Source: Escarpia spicata
Lineage: Eukaryota > Annelida > Polychaeta > Sabellida > Siboglinidae
NCBI GenBank assembly: GCA_963995525.1
Contig: OZ023209.1
Span: forward strand, 36,688,116 to 36,752,115
Reading direction: 5' to 3'
DNA length: 64,000 nt
Shown here: piece by piece, positions 12,354 through 24,865 of the stretch
Layout of the letters: every line of letters starts with the position of its first letter
Position numbering within the stretch: the first letter of the stretch is position 1
Translations under genes and position numbers: made by a program
Notes under the pieces: generated by a model
What the model was told of the DNA's origin: nothing
Database searches by the model: none
The model's input: the letters and a program-made list of their open reading frames with translations, nothing else

Positions 12354-13498
12354 AAGGTCCCTTTTTATGACCATTTACAAAAGATAATGTTATAAAAAGT
12401 ACAGAAAGAACTTGTTAACAGTTACTAGGCCTACATTTGTCATTGCTCATGGTTAAAAAAGTATTACACAACTCGTTTATATTTTTTCGAGGTAAAATAT
12501 ATAAACAGAAGTAAAATGTGTACTGTTTGTTGACAATACCATAACAGAAAAATATGACATGCAATATAAATGAAAACATTCGATACTTATATATATGTCT
12601 ACCCATCTTAAAAACAGTCTGCCCCTTTTTTCCTGCAGCCTCAGTATTTCACTGCCTTTGTTCTTTTTATAGTTGGCTTGCATCGATCCACATCTTAGTA
12701 AATGTTCTACACATATCTGGCTTCTTACTATTCTTTTTTTGAGCCCAGTTCCACCAATGCTTTACTTATGACAATATTAAAATTATGTCTTTCTGTTGTG
12801 TTTCTCTTACTTTATAAATTATGTGTAAATAATTAGTATCTTATGTTTCGTGGTGATTGCTGACTAAAATGTAAAACATTGTGCTTGAGGAGTGCATGTG
12901 GGTACATATGTAGATATATGAACATTTTATACCTATACTATGTGGAGACACTCATTTTAAGAAATAAATACATCAACAAAGAATAATTAAAATCTTTCAT
13001 TGGACCATTTTCATAACAATACACACACAAAGTAGATATCCTAGCTACACTATATCATGTGAAATATACTGTATCTCTTTAACTGAAAAACATAAATAAA
13101 CAATACAAATAACAATGGTTGCCTACAGATAATGTTGCCACCAGCAGGTAAATTTACCATTACATCAACACTCCTCTCCACCACAAATGACTACATATTG
13201 TACTTGTGCAGTAAGATCATTTCTACACAAATTGAACCATGAACCATTCTGCAATTTCCCAGACGTTTGGTGCATTGGCTATGCAGGTTACTGTGCCCCT
13301 ACACAGCAAGTCTAATTATAATCACACAAAAATTATCACCAACAAAATTGCTATTTGTCTCACGAAAACATACCCTATAGTCCCACTAATACATATGTGC
13401 AGTTTTCTGTAACAATATAACTTTATGGTAATATAAAATAAATTATATAATTACATATACCATACTTACATCTAATTTTTGAATGCTAGTACCTTGTA
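12354..13498. other. A+T-rich intergenic stretch without recognised features
   Basis: Only short open frames are seen, none with recognisable protein features. No RNA gene is apparent. Confidence 0.45.
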
Positions 13499-13815
13499 TA
13501 AGATATGGTAATGTCACACAACAGACAACTGCACCACTGAGGGTTGATAGATATGGTAATGTCACACAACAGACAACTGCACCACTGAGGGTTGACATAT
13601 ATGGTAATGTCACACAACAGACAACTGCACCACTGAGGGTTGACAGATAATGATAATGTCACACAACTGACAATTGCACCACCGAGAGTTGACATATATG
13701 GTAATGTCACACAACTGCATCATTCAGGGTTGACAGATATGGTAATGTCACACAACTGACAACTGCACCACTCAGGGTTTACAGATATGGTAATGTCACA
13801 CAACTGCATCATTCA
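13499..13815. repeat. Minisatellite, 48-bp unit, about six copies
   Basis: The unit runs AGATATGGTAATGTCACACA then ACAGACAACTGCACCACTGA then GGGTTGAT. The first three copies (13501, 13549, 13597) are nearly identical; later copies lose the middle or diverge. A minus-strand open frame runs through it but only repeats the unit, so it is not a gene. Confidence 0.85.
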
Positions 13816-15625
13816 GACAACTGTACCAGAAACAACACAACCACCAGTGGCAAACTTGACATAATTATTATCACACAATGTAACACTTGCTACATTAAAA
13901 TTTTCTACAAACAATCTCTAAGCAGTAGTCTCTGGTCATCTTTTTAAGTTAAATCAGCTTGATGGTAAATAATTACACCACACATTGAGCTACCAAACTT
14001 CTACGTTGGTCACCAAACAAAGTGAATGTTTTAATAATGGTCTTTTAAAAATATGAATTTAGAATTTCCAGTCTATGGAAAAAAGTGCAATCTCTGTTGT
14101 ATCAAAATCAGGCTCCATGCGTGTGCAGGATTGACCCATGGCTGATATTATCCTTTTTTAAGGACAACCAATAATTACAACATCCATCTACCAATGGACC
14201 CTGCCAGATTTGGTTAATACAAGGACGTTAGGGGGTCAGGGACAGAAACTGCTCAACACAGATTTTACAGCAGTTCGATTAGGCAAATGGATCGAATCAT
14301 TATTCTTTATAAGTTTTTCAGTTTAATTACCTTTTATCTTGTTATGCCAAATCTAGCACTAGTTGTGGTGGAGATAAAACAAGAAAAAGGGTAAATTAAA
14401 TGTGAAAAACTTGAAGAGTAATGATTTAAAACAATCAGTATGTGTATGTATAACACGCACCCTTAGACACCCATATTTATATATCACCTGCTTTTGTCAA
14501 TGATTGACAGCCATAAGTGTATCACAGGCTTAAAATACTACAACTTTAATACTACAGAGAACAGTATTTTTCACATTTGATTCAATTCAATTGTTCATTT
14601 ATTTTAAGTTATCTAGCCTCTTTTAGCCTTGATGCTGCTCTTGAGCAGGTTTATACCCAGGCACACAGCACATTACAAATGTCTAATATTTATAATTTCT
14701 TTAATCAAAACATGAGCAAGACTGAACATTTCCATTACAGCTAATTACAAATAACTAAACTCTGATTAGTTAGCAGGTGAAGTGATTCAAAGGTGTATCC
14801 CTGGTATACATATTATATATTACCTGTATCCATTTAGTATTCTTTCAACATTAAATAGTAATTACTACCCATAACTATCCGTATCACAACCACAGGTTTC
14901 TAAAGAGGAAACACTGAAACTCCCAACAGCCAGTAATTAATTACACTGACAGAAAATGCAAGTCAATACAATGTCTGAGATCCACATTTTACGTCCAATA
15001 GAGGACACATTAGTCCTGAATGAACGTATATCATATGTTAAAAAACTACTCACCCTATCTTGCCAAAAATTAAAAAATTATTTACAATTATTACAACTAC
15101 ATCTATTATTTTATGTACTTCTTTTATTAAGTGAAAACTGTATAATCTCATGTGTATCAGTAATACCACTTTTTGTCAGCCAAACTACTCCAATGCACAA
15201 GTTGGTATATTATTGGTTAGAATGATTCAATAATGTAGATATACGTGAATTCAGTTTTCATGGCATTTCCCACAACAATACCCCCTAGCATCATTAGTAT
15301 GATTAACTGGTCGCAATGGTAATGGTCATGCAAATTGGTTATTGGTCACAGGTGAGCTTTCTGTGTAGATACAATACACTGTCAATATCATCAAGATAGG
15401 GTAAGTTGTTTCTAAGACATTACATCCTAAGACACGCTTTCATGACATCTTTGTTGCTGTAAAACATTTTCACAGATTCAGCTGCAAGCTAATATCACAT
15501 AGAGTTGGGTGATTTAGTGAACCGAGGAGCAGGGTGCAAGCAGTTGAACCACGCCATCTACTGGTAGTCACACTAATCCGTGCAGTTTGGCATTTCAGAA
15601 AACAACCATAAAACATTGCCTAGCA
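13816..15625. other. Region downstream of FAIM
   Basis: No other gene is seen. It should contain the FAIM 3' untranslated region. On the minus strand an AATAAA hexamer falls at about 15123-15128, some 500 bases after the FAIM stop. It is a candidate polyadenylation signal but not the only possible one. Confidence 0.4.
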
Positions 15626-15778
15626 TTATTCTTTGGCTTCTGGAATTTCTTTGTTGTTCACAAAGAGCTTGTGGACAATTCCATGTTTCCTGCGCCCAGA
15701 GCTGACAGCTGTGATGTGAGCCAACATGGTTTCTGCCAACAAAAAGTGTGTCTCTGTGCCGTCATCCACAAACTCACC
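15626..15778 (-). CDS. FAIM: FAIM coding exon 4 (stop codon exon)
   Basis: The acceptor is TGTGTTTCAG. The exon encodes 50 residues from GEFVDDGTETHF to EIPEAKE and ends in TAA (15628-15626). The C-terminal VSSGRRKHGIVHKLFVNNKE segment is characteristic of the family. Confidence 0.94.
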   Translation of the reverse strand, partial: GEFVDDGTETHFLLAETMLAHITAVSSGRRKHGIVHKLFVNNKEIPEAKE

Positions 15779-18700
15779 CTGAAACACAATGCACTTCACG
15801 ATAAAGGTCAGTTCTTATATAATGCATGACTTTAATTTTTTTAATTATCTACTTGTCCAATGGATAAGTGACAAACAAACTCACATGTCTGTAACTTTAA
15901 AAACCTGCATGTTCATAATCAAAGGACAACAAATTAGATGTACTAAATTTTAAATGTTTAGTTGTCTGTTCTGCAAATGGCTCTGTTGTCCCACAGACAA
16001 CCAATGGGAACAGATTCACCTGTCTGACGTTCATACACTTGTTCCAGACAATCGAACAAGCAGAATTTTTAGCCCTGAACACAGTACAGTCCTTAAACCA
16101 ATTTACACTTCACCCTCTGGCAGGGAAGCATTAAGCCATACTGCAATTACTGAACAAAGATTTTTCATTCACATTTATCCACTACTGTCTATAGCCAGGT
16201 ATTCATTCATACAGCTATGTGAACTGAAGCAATGTGGGGAAGCAAAATCGCCCATGTTTCAAAACAGTAGCAATAGCCAGTAATATTCAAAATGTGTTCC
16301 CTCGATTGAGTGTCGTGTCCTAACCAGCATGTTACTGCGCACACTGTCAATCTAGATCTTATATAATGAATATCCACCTGTGGATCTAGGAGTACTTTGA
16401 TTAATAATTCAGCACTCATTAACTGAAATAATTGATAACAAAACTATCCTGTTGATGTTTTAACAACTTTAATCTGGTTTGCCGTGGAGAGACAGAGGAG
16501 ATAGTGGTGTTTCATTAATAATGTCTTGCTTTTATATTCTCATCAATGTATTTTGTATCTCCACCTTGTTATGTAATGTTTCCTTTTAATATTTTTTATT
16601 CTGTCAACAATTGTACATACACATGCACGCACACATGCGCACGCAGGCCACACACATACAAACACACACATTTAACTATATATTATTTAATTCGTTTTTT
16701 GCATTTTGAATGTTTTAGTTTTTTATGTATAATTACATACATATATATATATATACACTGTATATACAAACATACCCGGTATATATAAAATATTATATAT
16801 ATGTACAGGTATATATATATTATATACATTTATTTAAATGCATTTTATAACATGTGCGCCGAGTTTTCTATGAAATTGAGTTACATAAAAAAGTTTTTAT
16901 TTATTATTATTTTCTATATGTAGATAATCATACGGATTTGTTTGCAGGTTTTACAGATTTCAAACTATGTTACTTTTGATAAACAATCCATTTTATAAGA
17001 AGTGCATTGTGTTTTCTAGGAAATTGCAGACATGGGGCCTGAGTAAATTTTCATGAGTACAAGTAGGAGTACTTTGATGATGGATGAGTACGTGTACATT
17101 ACTAAAAGCTGAGTACGAGTACATTCTCACGAGTAAAAGTACGAGTACATTTTTTTAATATAAATATTAAATAATAACGTATTTTAAAATTATTTCATTA
17201 ATCTAATTTATATAACTCGGCACAATTGAATATGCAATGGCAGTCGACACATTTTTTATGAGGAAAACTAAGAAAAACCTTTATTTCATCAACAATGAAA
17301 TTCACTTCATTGGCATTAATTTCAGTGGCATCGTATGATCTTATCATCTATTTGCCATTGCACTGAATGGACATTCACAGGTTGAGTCTTTCAGGCTGCA
17401 CCGTTCAGGGCAGAATATTTTCTCGGTTATGCTAAATACCCTTTCAACTGGGGCTGATGAGGCCGGAATGCTGAGATGGTGAGGGACCAACTGAGCCAGA
17501 GTTGGAAAACTTAGAACTGCAGTGGGTCACTGTGACGATCTGTACATGGCTGACTGAGGTATTCGTTCACCTCTAGAATCAGCAATCTGCTGATATTATA
17601 AGTTTGCAGTTTATATTTTCCGATCGTAGACTACTAATTGTTGAGAGGGTTAGCACATGTCCACAGAATCCCCTTTGGACTATTTAGCCAGGCTGCTGGC
17701 ATGGGATTATACTAGTGTAGGAGGCAGTCTGACTTGAGCCACCTTACTTCTACAGAGGAAGACTGGCATTTCTTGTTCTTAGCAGTTAGCACTGTCAGCC
17801 ACTGTCAAATGGCATGGTCTCCAGACTACATCAAAGGCATTTCCTGTCTAACTGCTGGGTTAACTGCTAATTGGCTCTTTATGGACATCCTGGTGGCTTA
17901 ATTAAACAAACAGGTTTATGGCCTGAACTAATAGCCTACAATTATTGTTTGCTGAAGAGGATGTTTCTGGCTAGGAAAAGATGCTGCCATGTTTGGGTAT
18001 CATAGTCATGGTTATCAGAGAATAAGGTTGTACTATGTGTAGGGATGGTAATGTGGTATTCTATCAGAATTGACAAAGTTTAAAAATAGTTGAACATTAA
18101 AATATTTCAGGAAAGTTTCATTTTATAACCAAATATATTTATTTTTCCCAGTACCAATTTACACTTCACCCTCTGGCAGGGAAGCATTAAGCCATACTGC
18201 AATTACTGAACAAAGATTTTTCATTCACATTTATCCACTACTGTCTATAGCCAGGTATTCATTCATACAGCTATGTGAACTGAAGCAATGTGGGGAAGCA
18301 AAATCGCCCATGTTTCAAAACAGTAGCAATAGCCAGTAATATTCAAAATGTGTTCCCTCGATTGAGTGTCGTGTCCTAACCAGCATGTTACTGCGCACAC
18401 TGTCAATCTAGATCTTATATAATGAATATCCACCTGTGGATCTAGGAGTACTTTGATTAATAATTCAGCACTCATTAACTGAAATAATTGATAACAAAAC
18501 TATCCTGTTGATGTTTTAACAACTTTAATCTGGTTTGCCGTGGAGAGACAGAGGAGATAGTGGTGTTTCACACCATGACTTACCGTTATCGGCATCCGTT
18601 GACCATTTACCCAAACATCAAGTGTGTCTTTTTCTGAAAGCAACAAAAACAGACTTTAGGTATCCATATGAGTAACAAAGAAAGTTATAATAACAGCAAT

Positions 18701-21700
18701 AATACTTCCAATGTGATACATGTGATAACCAATTTTAGATACCTCTTTTGACTAAACAATTAGTTTACTGAGTGAGTGACATATATGTTTAAAAAGTTCA
18801 GAGTAGTTAGTTCAAAGAAATGTTTTGTAAACATTGCCCTTAAACTTAAAGAACCTGATGTTGTTTTGACAGGCTTTAATATACGAAAAGGACTAGCTGA
18901 ATCACTCGGCTTTGCATGGGGGAAAGTGCCCCAAATCTTGTACACAGGAATCGGACCCACTCTCCAATCACTTGCACCGAAATATGGCAAGTGGCAACTT
19001 TGTACAAAAAATATTGTTGGCATAATTCTGAACACTGAAAATTGACTGAGCTCCAACTGTCCAACACCTAAACCCAGCCCCACTTGGAACCCGCCCCCTT
19101 ATAACCCACCCCCTTATAACCAAGCCACTTGGCCTAGTTTCTAAAAGTTAGGCCTTTGCATTAGACAAGACAAACATTTTTGATGTTAAATGTATCAGTT
19201 TGTAACAAATATGTGTCTCCTATCACTATTTTTATATGTCTTTTCATAGCAGCCCATACATGTGAAACTCATGGAGATATGGTTGGATGGAAACTAACGG
19301 AGATATGGTTGGATGAAAACTAATGGAGTATGGTTGGATGGACAAACAAGCCAACCAAAGCCAACAGAAACTCACTCTGTTTTATATAAATAGGTAGGAT
19401 ATATTATTTGAATCAGCCAAGCAGAAACCTGAAATATTTTATTACCATTTTATTTTAAAACCTCCAAGGATGGATTACAAGATAAATTATACATATACCT
19501 AGGGAGTATGTTCACAGCAGCCAGGATTGATTCAAATATCAAACCAATGGGTAGTTTTGGAAAATTACAGTGATCAATTTTGTACTTCAGAACATCAGTG
19601 CATGATGAAAATGTATTTATTGATTTGGGCAAAGCAGATATTGAATTTGGGCAAAGCAAAACCTGAATTTTGAAATGGTACCCGACTGACCTAATACAAT
19701 TCTAGTAGGTACGCCATCCACTTCCAGTGTCCACGTCTTCATGATCTTAGTTTGGTTCTCTGTGAACTTCTGCAGACTCTTTCCATTCACCTCCATTGAG
19801 TACTCATAGGCAAAGCCATTGACAGCCTGGATGAGAATACAACACTTTGCCTTGCCGATGCTGAAATGTTCTCGGCCCACTAACTTAAACATCCACTCTT
19901 TACGCAGCACATCCTGCAAGAACAACATCATCTGTAACACAATCTCCTTCCACCATATATTAATAATGTCTTGCTTTTATATTCTCATCAATGTATTTTG
20001 TATCTCCACCTTGTTATGTAATGTTTCCTTTTAATATTTTTTATTCTGTCAACAATTGTACATACACATGCACGCACACATGCGCACGCAGGCCACACAC
20101 ATACAAACACACACATTTAACTATATATTATTTAATTCGTTTTTTGCATTTTGAATGTTTTAGTTTTTTATGTATAATTACATACATATATATATATATA
20201 CACTGTATATACAAACATACCCGGTATATATAAAATATTATATATATGTACAGGTATATATATATTATATACATTTATTTAAATGCATTTTATAACATGT
20301 GCGCCGAGTTTTCTATGAAATTGAGTTACATAAAAAAGTTTTTATTTATTATTATTTTCTATATGTAGATAATCATACGGATTTGTTTGCAGGTTTTACA
20401 GATTTCAAACTATGTTACTTTTGATAAACAATCCATTTTATAAGAAGTGCATTGTGTTTTCTAGGAAATTGCAGACATGGGGCCTGAGTAAATTTTCATG
20501 AGTACAAGTAGGAGTACTTTGATGATGGATGAGTACGTGTACATTACTAAAAGCTGAGTACGAGTACATTCTCACGAGTAAAAGTACGAGTACATTTTTT
20601 TAATATAAATATTAAATAATAACGTATTTTAAAATTATTTCATTAATCTAATTTATATAACTCGGCACAATTGAATATGCAATGGCAGTCGACACATTTT
20701 TTATGAGGAAAACTAAGAAAAACCTTTATTTCATCAACAATGAAATTCACTTCATTGGCATTAATTTCAGTGGCATCGTATGATCTTATCATCTATTTGC
20801 CATTGCACTGAATGGACATTCACAGGTTGAGTCTTTCAGGCTGCACCGTTCAGGGCAGAATATTTTCTCGGTTATGCTAAATACCCTTTCAACTGGGGCT
20901 GATGAGGCCGGAATGCTGAGATGGTGAGGGACCAACTGAGCCAGAGTTGGAAAACTTAGAACTGCAGTGGGTCACTGTGACGATCTGTACATGGCTGACT
21001 GAGGTATTCGTTCACCTCTAGAATCAGCAATCTGCTGATATTATAAGTTTGCAGTTTATATTTTCCGATCGTAGACTACTAATTGTTGAGAGGGTTAGCA
21101 CATGTCCACAGAATCCCCTTTGGACTATTTAGCCAGGCTGCTGGCATGGGATTATACTAGTGTAGGAGGCAGTCTGACTTGAGCCACCTTACTTCTACAG
21201 AGGAAGACTGGCATTTCTTGTTCTTAGCAGTTAGCACTGTCAGCCACTGTCAAATGGCATGGTCTCCAGACTACATCAAAGGCATTTCCTGTCTAACTGC
21301 TGGGTTAACTGCTAATTGGCTCTTTATGGACATCCTGGTGGCTTAATTAAACAAACAGGTTTATGGCCTGAACTAATAGCCTACAATTATTGTTTGCTGA
21401 AGAGGATGTTTCTGGCTAGGAAAAGATGCTGCCATGTTTGGGTATCATAGTCATGGTTATCAGAGAATAAGGTTGTACTATGTGTAGGGATGGTAATGTG
21501 GTATTCTATCAGAATTGACAAAGTTTAAAAATAGTTGAACATTAAAATATTTCAGGAAAGTTTCATTTTATAACCAAATATATTTATTTTTCCCAGTACA
21601 GTACAGATGTACTCGTAATGTACTCGTAAAATACAAGTACAATGAGTATGAGTACGAGTCCATGACCCTTAATTTTTATGACTACGAGTACATAAAAAAT

Positions 21701-22108
21701 GTACTCGAGTACACGAGTACCGAGTACTTCGGCCCCAGGTCTGGGAAATTGTGCTATATAAAATATTTATGATTATTTATGTAGATCTATAATGGCATGG
21801 ATTTATTTGCCAGTCTTTAAGATTTCAAAGTATGTTATTTTTTATAAACAATTCCGGGTACCATATAATTTTCAAAGCTTTGTACATACTGGCCATTCTG
21901 TACAGAATACTGAGTTGGTGCTTCCACCTATTTCTGATACCAGTGTTACAGGCAGACACCACTCAAGACTGATGTACTATATATTATGCTTGCTTACCTT
22001 GTCGTCAACCCTGACAACTCGTTTGCCCGATGTTGTGCCATGTTCAAACTCAACGTGATGTACTCCATCGCTGAGACTAATGTCCCACTGTGCCACAATG
22101 TCAGACAT
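15626..22108 (-). CDS. FAIM: Fas apoptotic inhibitory molecule, complete coding region in four exons
   Basis: Joining 22108-21998, 19913-19691, 18633-18584 and 15778-15626 on the minus strand gives 178 codons and a stop, against 179 residues for the short human form. All junctions are GT-AG and phases agree (0, 1, 0). The product starts MSDIVAQWDISLSDGVHHVE and keeps the family's landmarks: EFEHGTTSGKR, RKEWMFKLVG, GFAYEY, EVNGKSLQK, GEFVDDGTETHF, AVSSGRRKHGI. FAIM proteins are cytosolic and made of two beta-sandwich modules. In vertebrates they protect against death-receptor killing and protein aggregation, and the family is found across animals. The gene faces CEP70 head to head. Introns carry a duplicated block and a hAT-like element. 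Confidence 0.95.
16100..16330. repeat. SINE-like dispersed repeat, copy 2 (inside block A; again at 18156-18386)
   Basis: It shares with 48.41-48.70 kb the order TTTACACTT, CTGGCAGG, GAAGCATT, AGCCATACTGCAATTA, CATTTATCCACTACTGTCT, CATTCATACAGCT. The 3' part (TCGATTGAGTGTCGTGTCCTAACC) matches the TTGATTGAAAGTCCTATACTCTAGCC end of the other copy. Confidence 0.6.
17344..17500 (-). pseudogene. hAT transposase C-terminal fragment (duplicate copy)
   Basis: This is the same fragment as at 20789-20945, carried by duplication block B1. It has the PASSAPVERVFS core and the same terminal TGA. Confidence 0.7.
18584..18633 (-). CDS. FAIM: FAIM coding exon 3 (50 bp micro-exon)
   Basis: The exon has acceptor CTTTCAG and donor GTAAGT and is only 50 bp, too short to show as an open frame. 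It completes a codon as Glu and encodes KDTLDVWVNGQRMPIT, matching the family's EKDAMDVW-type segment. Repeat block A2 ends only 13 bp from its donor border. Confidence 0.93.
19691..19913 (-). CDS. FAIM: FAIM coding exon 2
   Basis: The exon has acceptor TCTTGCAG and donor GTCAGT, 223 bp, entering in phase 0 and leaving in phase 1. It encodes the central part with RKEWMFKLVGREHFSIG, AVNGFAYEYSMEVNGKSLQK and TWTLEVDGVPTRIVL, the best conserved stretch of the family. Confidence 0.95.
20479..21736. mobile_element. hAT-like DNA transposon remnant (second copy truncated at 17034-18154)
   Basis: The block is bounded by GGGGCCTGAGTA on the left and TACTTCGGCCCC on the right, an imperfect inverted pair. 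Both ends carry many GAGTAC/GTACTC words, a subterminal repeat pattern. It contains the C-terminal coding end of a hAT transposase on the minus strand. Flanking DNA shows an imperfect direct repeat (CTAGGAAATTG versus CTGGGAAATTG and further words) but no clean 8-bp target duplication. The copy at 17034 has lost its right end. Confidence 0.65.
20789..20945 (-). pseudogene. hAT transposase C-terminal fragment
   Basis: On the minus strand the reading PTLAQLVPHHLSIPASSAPV then ERVFSITEKIF ends at a TGA. The PASSAPVERVFS core is the signature of the hAT dimerisation domain. The upstream catalytic part is not recognisable, so this is a remnant. Confidence 0.7.
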
Positions 22109-22116
22109 ACGTTGAT
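21998..22116 (-). CDS. FAIM: FAIM coding exon 1 (start codon exon)
   Basis: The start ATG is at 22108-22106, in the context AACGTATGT. The exon begins after an acceptor (TTTTGTAG, border 22116), so at least one non-coding exon lies upstream. It encodes 37 residues, including FEHGTTSGKRVV, and ends at AAG then GTAAGC, phase 0. Confidence 0.93.
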
Positions 22117-22780
22117 CTACAAAATAGTGTCAATAACAGTGTCATTTTATCAAGTCATATACCCATGCATGTTAGGGCTGGGGTGTATGCAGGCATGTCA
22201 TTTGACTGGTTTCCTTACAACACAAGAGTTTTTAGAACCATGCGGTTCCTCATCATTCTGTTGAGGTCTCAGCTTGGCTCATAGGCTGCACAACTTCTAG
22301 TATATAATGCATGGACCTTTCAGTTTTTCCAAAAGCATGAATATTATTTAATTTGTCATCACTTTGGCTGTCGTTGTCGTTTTGGCTAGATGTCTCCAGC
22401 ATTGACATAGAATCCGGACCCACTTCAATTTTGTTATTATAACTACATTTGTGCCTAAATTTGATACCTCAGTGAGTTATGACTTATTACCTTTTGACCA
22501 TAACTGACACCATTTTGGTTTTTGCTGTTCTGGTTTCCTTACAGTTTTGGCTGTCACTGGATCGAGGCGTGGTATAATTTAAGAACTTGCCTTGACCTTA
22601 GGGTTTAAAAATAAGCTTAATAGCCTTGTATACACCTGCCTTTACGCATATTTTTTTATCGTGATTTTGAACATTTAAAACATTTTTTAATATGTGCATC
22701 TTCAAATCGTTGTCTAGGTTTTTCTTGATGACGAGGATGTTTTTAGCATTTACTGTTTGTTGAAAGAGGTTGTTCCAATC
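22117..22780. other. FAIM 5' intron sequence without recognised features
   Basis: Only short open frames are seen. It belongs to the intron between the FAIM start-codon exon and the proposed upstream non-coding exon. Confidence 0.4.
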
Positions 22781-22784
22781 CTGG

Positions 22785-24795
22785 AAGATGTGGCCCACAC
22801 TCATTGGTGAAATCAGCCCACAACTCTGGTGAATTCGGCCCCCATGCACGACGTTCGAATAGTCCACATCCACACACCAAGCTTAAATTTACTAAGTTCA
22901 AGTGTCTAATAGCATATATAAATAAATTAATGATACAATAAACAGAACAAATAAGTTAAAAACAAGTAACCGATAACGAACTATGTTTGGAAAAACAACG
23001 AACTAAGCCACCAGCATATAGTGTTTGATAAGTTTTGTCACCTATTTGGATATTCACATCTCAACAGACATAATACAAAATTAATATATAATGATACTAA
23101 ATATAGTTTTTTAACAGTTACCCACTACTAAGTCACTAGTATAGCCCTAAACAAAAACAGACCAAAAAAACTAATCAACACAATTAATGTACACAAAAAT
23201 ATTGTTGTGCAGCACTTGGTAAAGCCGTGGACTACTATTACCCGCTCCGATCGGCAGTGACGATGTATTTTTCAAGACGCATCACTGGCCATGATGTAAC
23301 AACAGATGCAACCACTGGTGTTACGTGCCTCGTGTGGACACAGAGGTCTGTACCAGCGGACAGCAGGTCTTTTCTGCCAAACCATTTCTGCTTGCTAGTC
23401 TGAACAAAATACAACGCGATTGTCACCCATGGCAATCCATGGCAGATCCGGTGCCACCAGAGCAGCCGTCACCTGGAACTACAGACGTGACGTTTCATAT
23501 TGTGAGCGACAGTCCTACTTGTGGACGGGACAAGCTATTCACTTCTGATGGCTACGCATACACCATTAAGTGAAAGAACGGCGAAACCGTTTCATGGCGA
23601 TGCACCATCAGGAACCAAAAAACGCAATGCGTTGCAACCGTGAGGCAGTCAGGTGGAAGCATATATATATATATATATACAGCCTCATAACTACCAGCAT
23701 CAAACGGGAGGAGCAACTGTCGCCGAAATCGTCTGGGACATCAAAAGGATTTCGAAAGAGCGGACATTCGATTCAGCTGTGTCTGTGGTGAACAGTGTTC
23801 TACGTAACCAGCTTCGAGAAGAATCTTGGGTGGCCCTGCCCAAAAAAGTGAACATAAGATGCGCAAGCATCAGTTGATAGCTAATGCTAACCAGATTTGT
23901 TAGCTGTGGCAGGAGTACGAGTGTCGATGTAAGAGTGCACGACAGTCGCTGTACGGTTGTGCAAAGGTATGATTGGACGCATGGGGTCATGTTTCAAGTG
24001 ATATATTCCGGTATGTGTACTTGAGACCACCCTTCTTGTGACTAATTTTAATCACAGCAATGCATTTTGCTGCTATCTACATTTAAGCTATGTGATATGG
24101 TGGTTCCATGTTTCGAGTGATATATGTGTACTTGTGACCATTCTCCTTGTGACAAATTTTGCTGTTAGATACATATTAACTATGTCAAATAATTATAAAC
24201 CTTGCTAGGGATACCCTGGCCAACCTTGCGTGGACTTCCAGCCTTTACTGATTATATGGAATCAGTGTTTTCTTCTCTTGGTAGGCGTATATGATTGTAT
24301 TTTATTACTAAGTTGATGGTAGTAATACAACTACATTGCACAATGGCTATCTAGTATATTTTGTTTAACTATGTGTTTATTAACTTTATTGCACCTTTCA
24401 TTACACCATTTCTTAATAAAGTTTCACTACATGACAAACAATTGCTGACTCGTGCCATTATTGCAAATAGGTGACTTTCATTTATGACATTACATCAGTC
24501 AGATCAATGATTCTCACATAGGTACGCATACTATTCTCGATTATGCTAACATTTTAGTCACTTTTTCCATCTGTTTGAAAACCAAAACATATTTTAATTA
24601 TCAACCATAACACAAGTATCGCTAAGAAACACTGCAGTAATAACCACACAATGACGACTGTAAAAAGATGGGGGCTGAATTTGCCTAACGTTGAGCCGAA
24701 ATCACACAACAGATATAATGTGGGCCGAACTTCACGCCATTATAAAGTGGGCTGAATTCACCAGAGTTGGGCCAAAATCATCAGTTCCCCACATA
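22785..24795. mobile_element. Putative MULE-like element with inverted GGGCCGAA-motif ends
   Basis: The left side (22785-22868) carries CGGCCC and CAGCCCAC words; the right side (24665-24790) carries GGGCTGAATT, GAGCCGAAATCAC and GGGCCGAACTTCAC. Read in opposite orientation they match, including GAATTCACCAGAGTTG. Between them lies a broken FLYWCH zinc-finger reading frame. FLYWCH domains often accompany Mutator-like transposases, so a MULE relic is a reasonable guess. No transposase catalytic domain or target duplication is seen. Confidence 0.45.
23439..23878 (+). pseudogene. Broken FLYWCH-type zinc-finger protein
   Basis: From an ATG at 23439 the reading runs MADPVPPEQPSPG, then FHIVSDSPTCGRDKLFTSDG and YAYTIK to a TGA at 23571. 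Past that single stop the same frame continues KNGETVSWRCTIRNQKTQC. This gives the FLYWCH layout: G-x-L, GYxY, WxC, C. After an AT-microsatellite the HNY-H end (PHNYQHQ) appears in another frame and is followed by AEIVWDIKRISKERTFDSAV and LREESWVALPKKV, ending at about 23878. One nonsense change and one frame change break the gene. Confidence 0.6.
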
Positions 24796-24865
24796 ACCAT
24801 TGAACGTGTCCAATATAACACATAAGACACGATAATTCATAATTATAGGCTTGTACGACGACACA

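Larger units (their letters stand above)
16097..18154. repeat. Duplicated block copy 1 (A1-B1), lacking the exon segment
   Basis: Segment A1 (16097-16514) is repeated at 18153-18570 and segment B1 (16514-18154) at 19959-21599, in the same orientation and apparently almost without differences. In copy 2 the two are separated by 1388 bp (18571-19958) holding FAIM exons 2 and 3. In copy 1 they are joined directly. The whole of copy 1 lies in the FAIM intron between exons 3 and 4. The junction between copy 1 and copy 2 shares only AC (2 bp). Confidence 0.9.
18153..21599. repeat. Duplicated block copy 2 (A2-C-B2), carrying FAIM exons 2 and 3
   Basis: A2 is 18153-18570, C is 18571-19958, and B2 is 19959-21599. 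B2 runs on into the intact right end of a hAT-like element (to about 21736), whereas B1 stops inside it. Copy 2 is therefore the parental arrangement and copy 1 the derived one. Confidence 0.9.

Noticed and set aside
16546..16788. 80-codon open frame present twice (also 19991-20233)
   Set aside because: Both copies lie in the duplicated intron block, are A+T-rich or low-complexity, and show no protein features; identity simply reflects the duplication.
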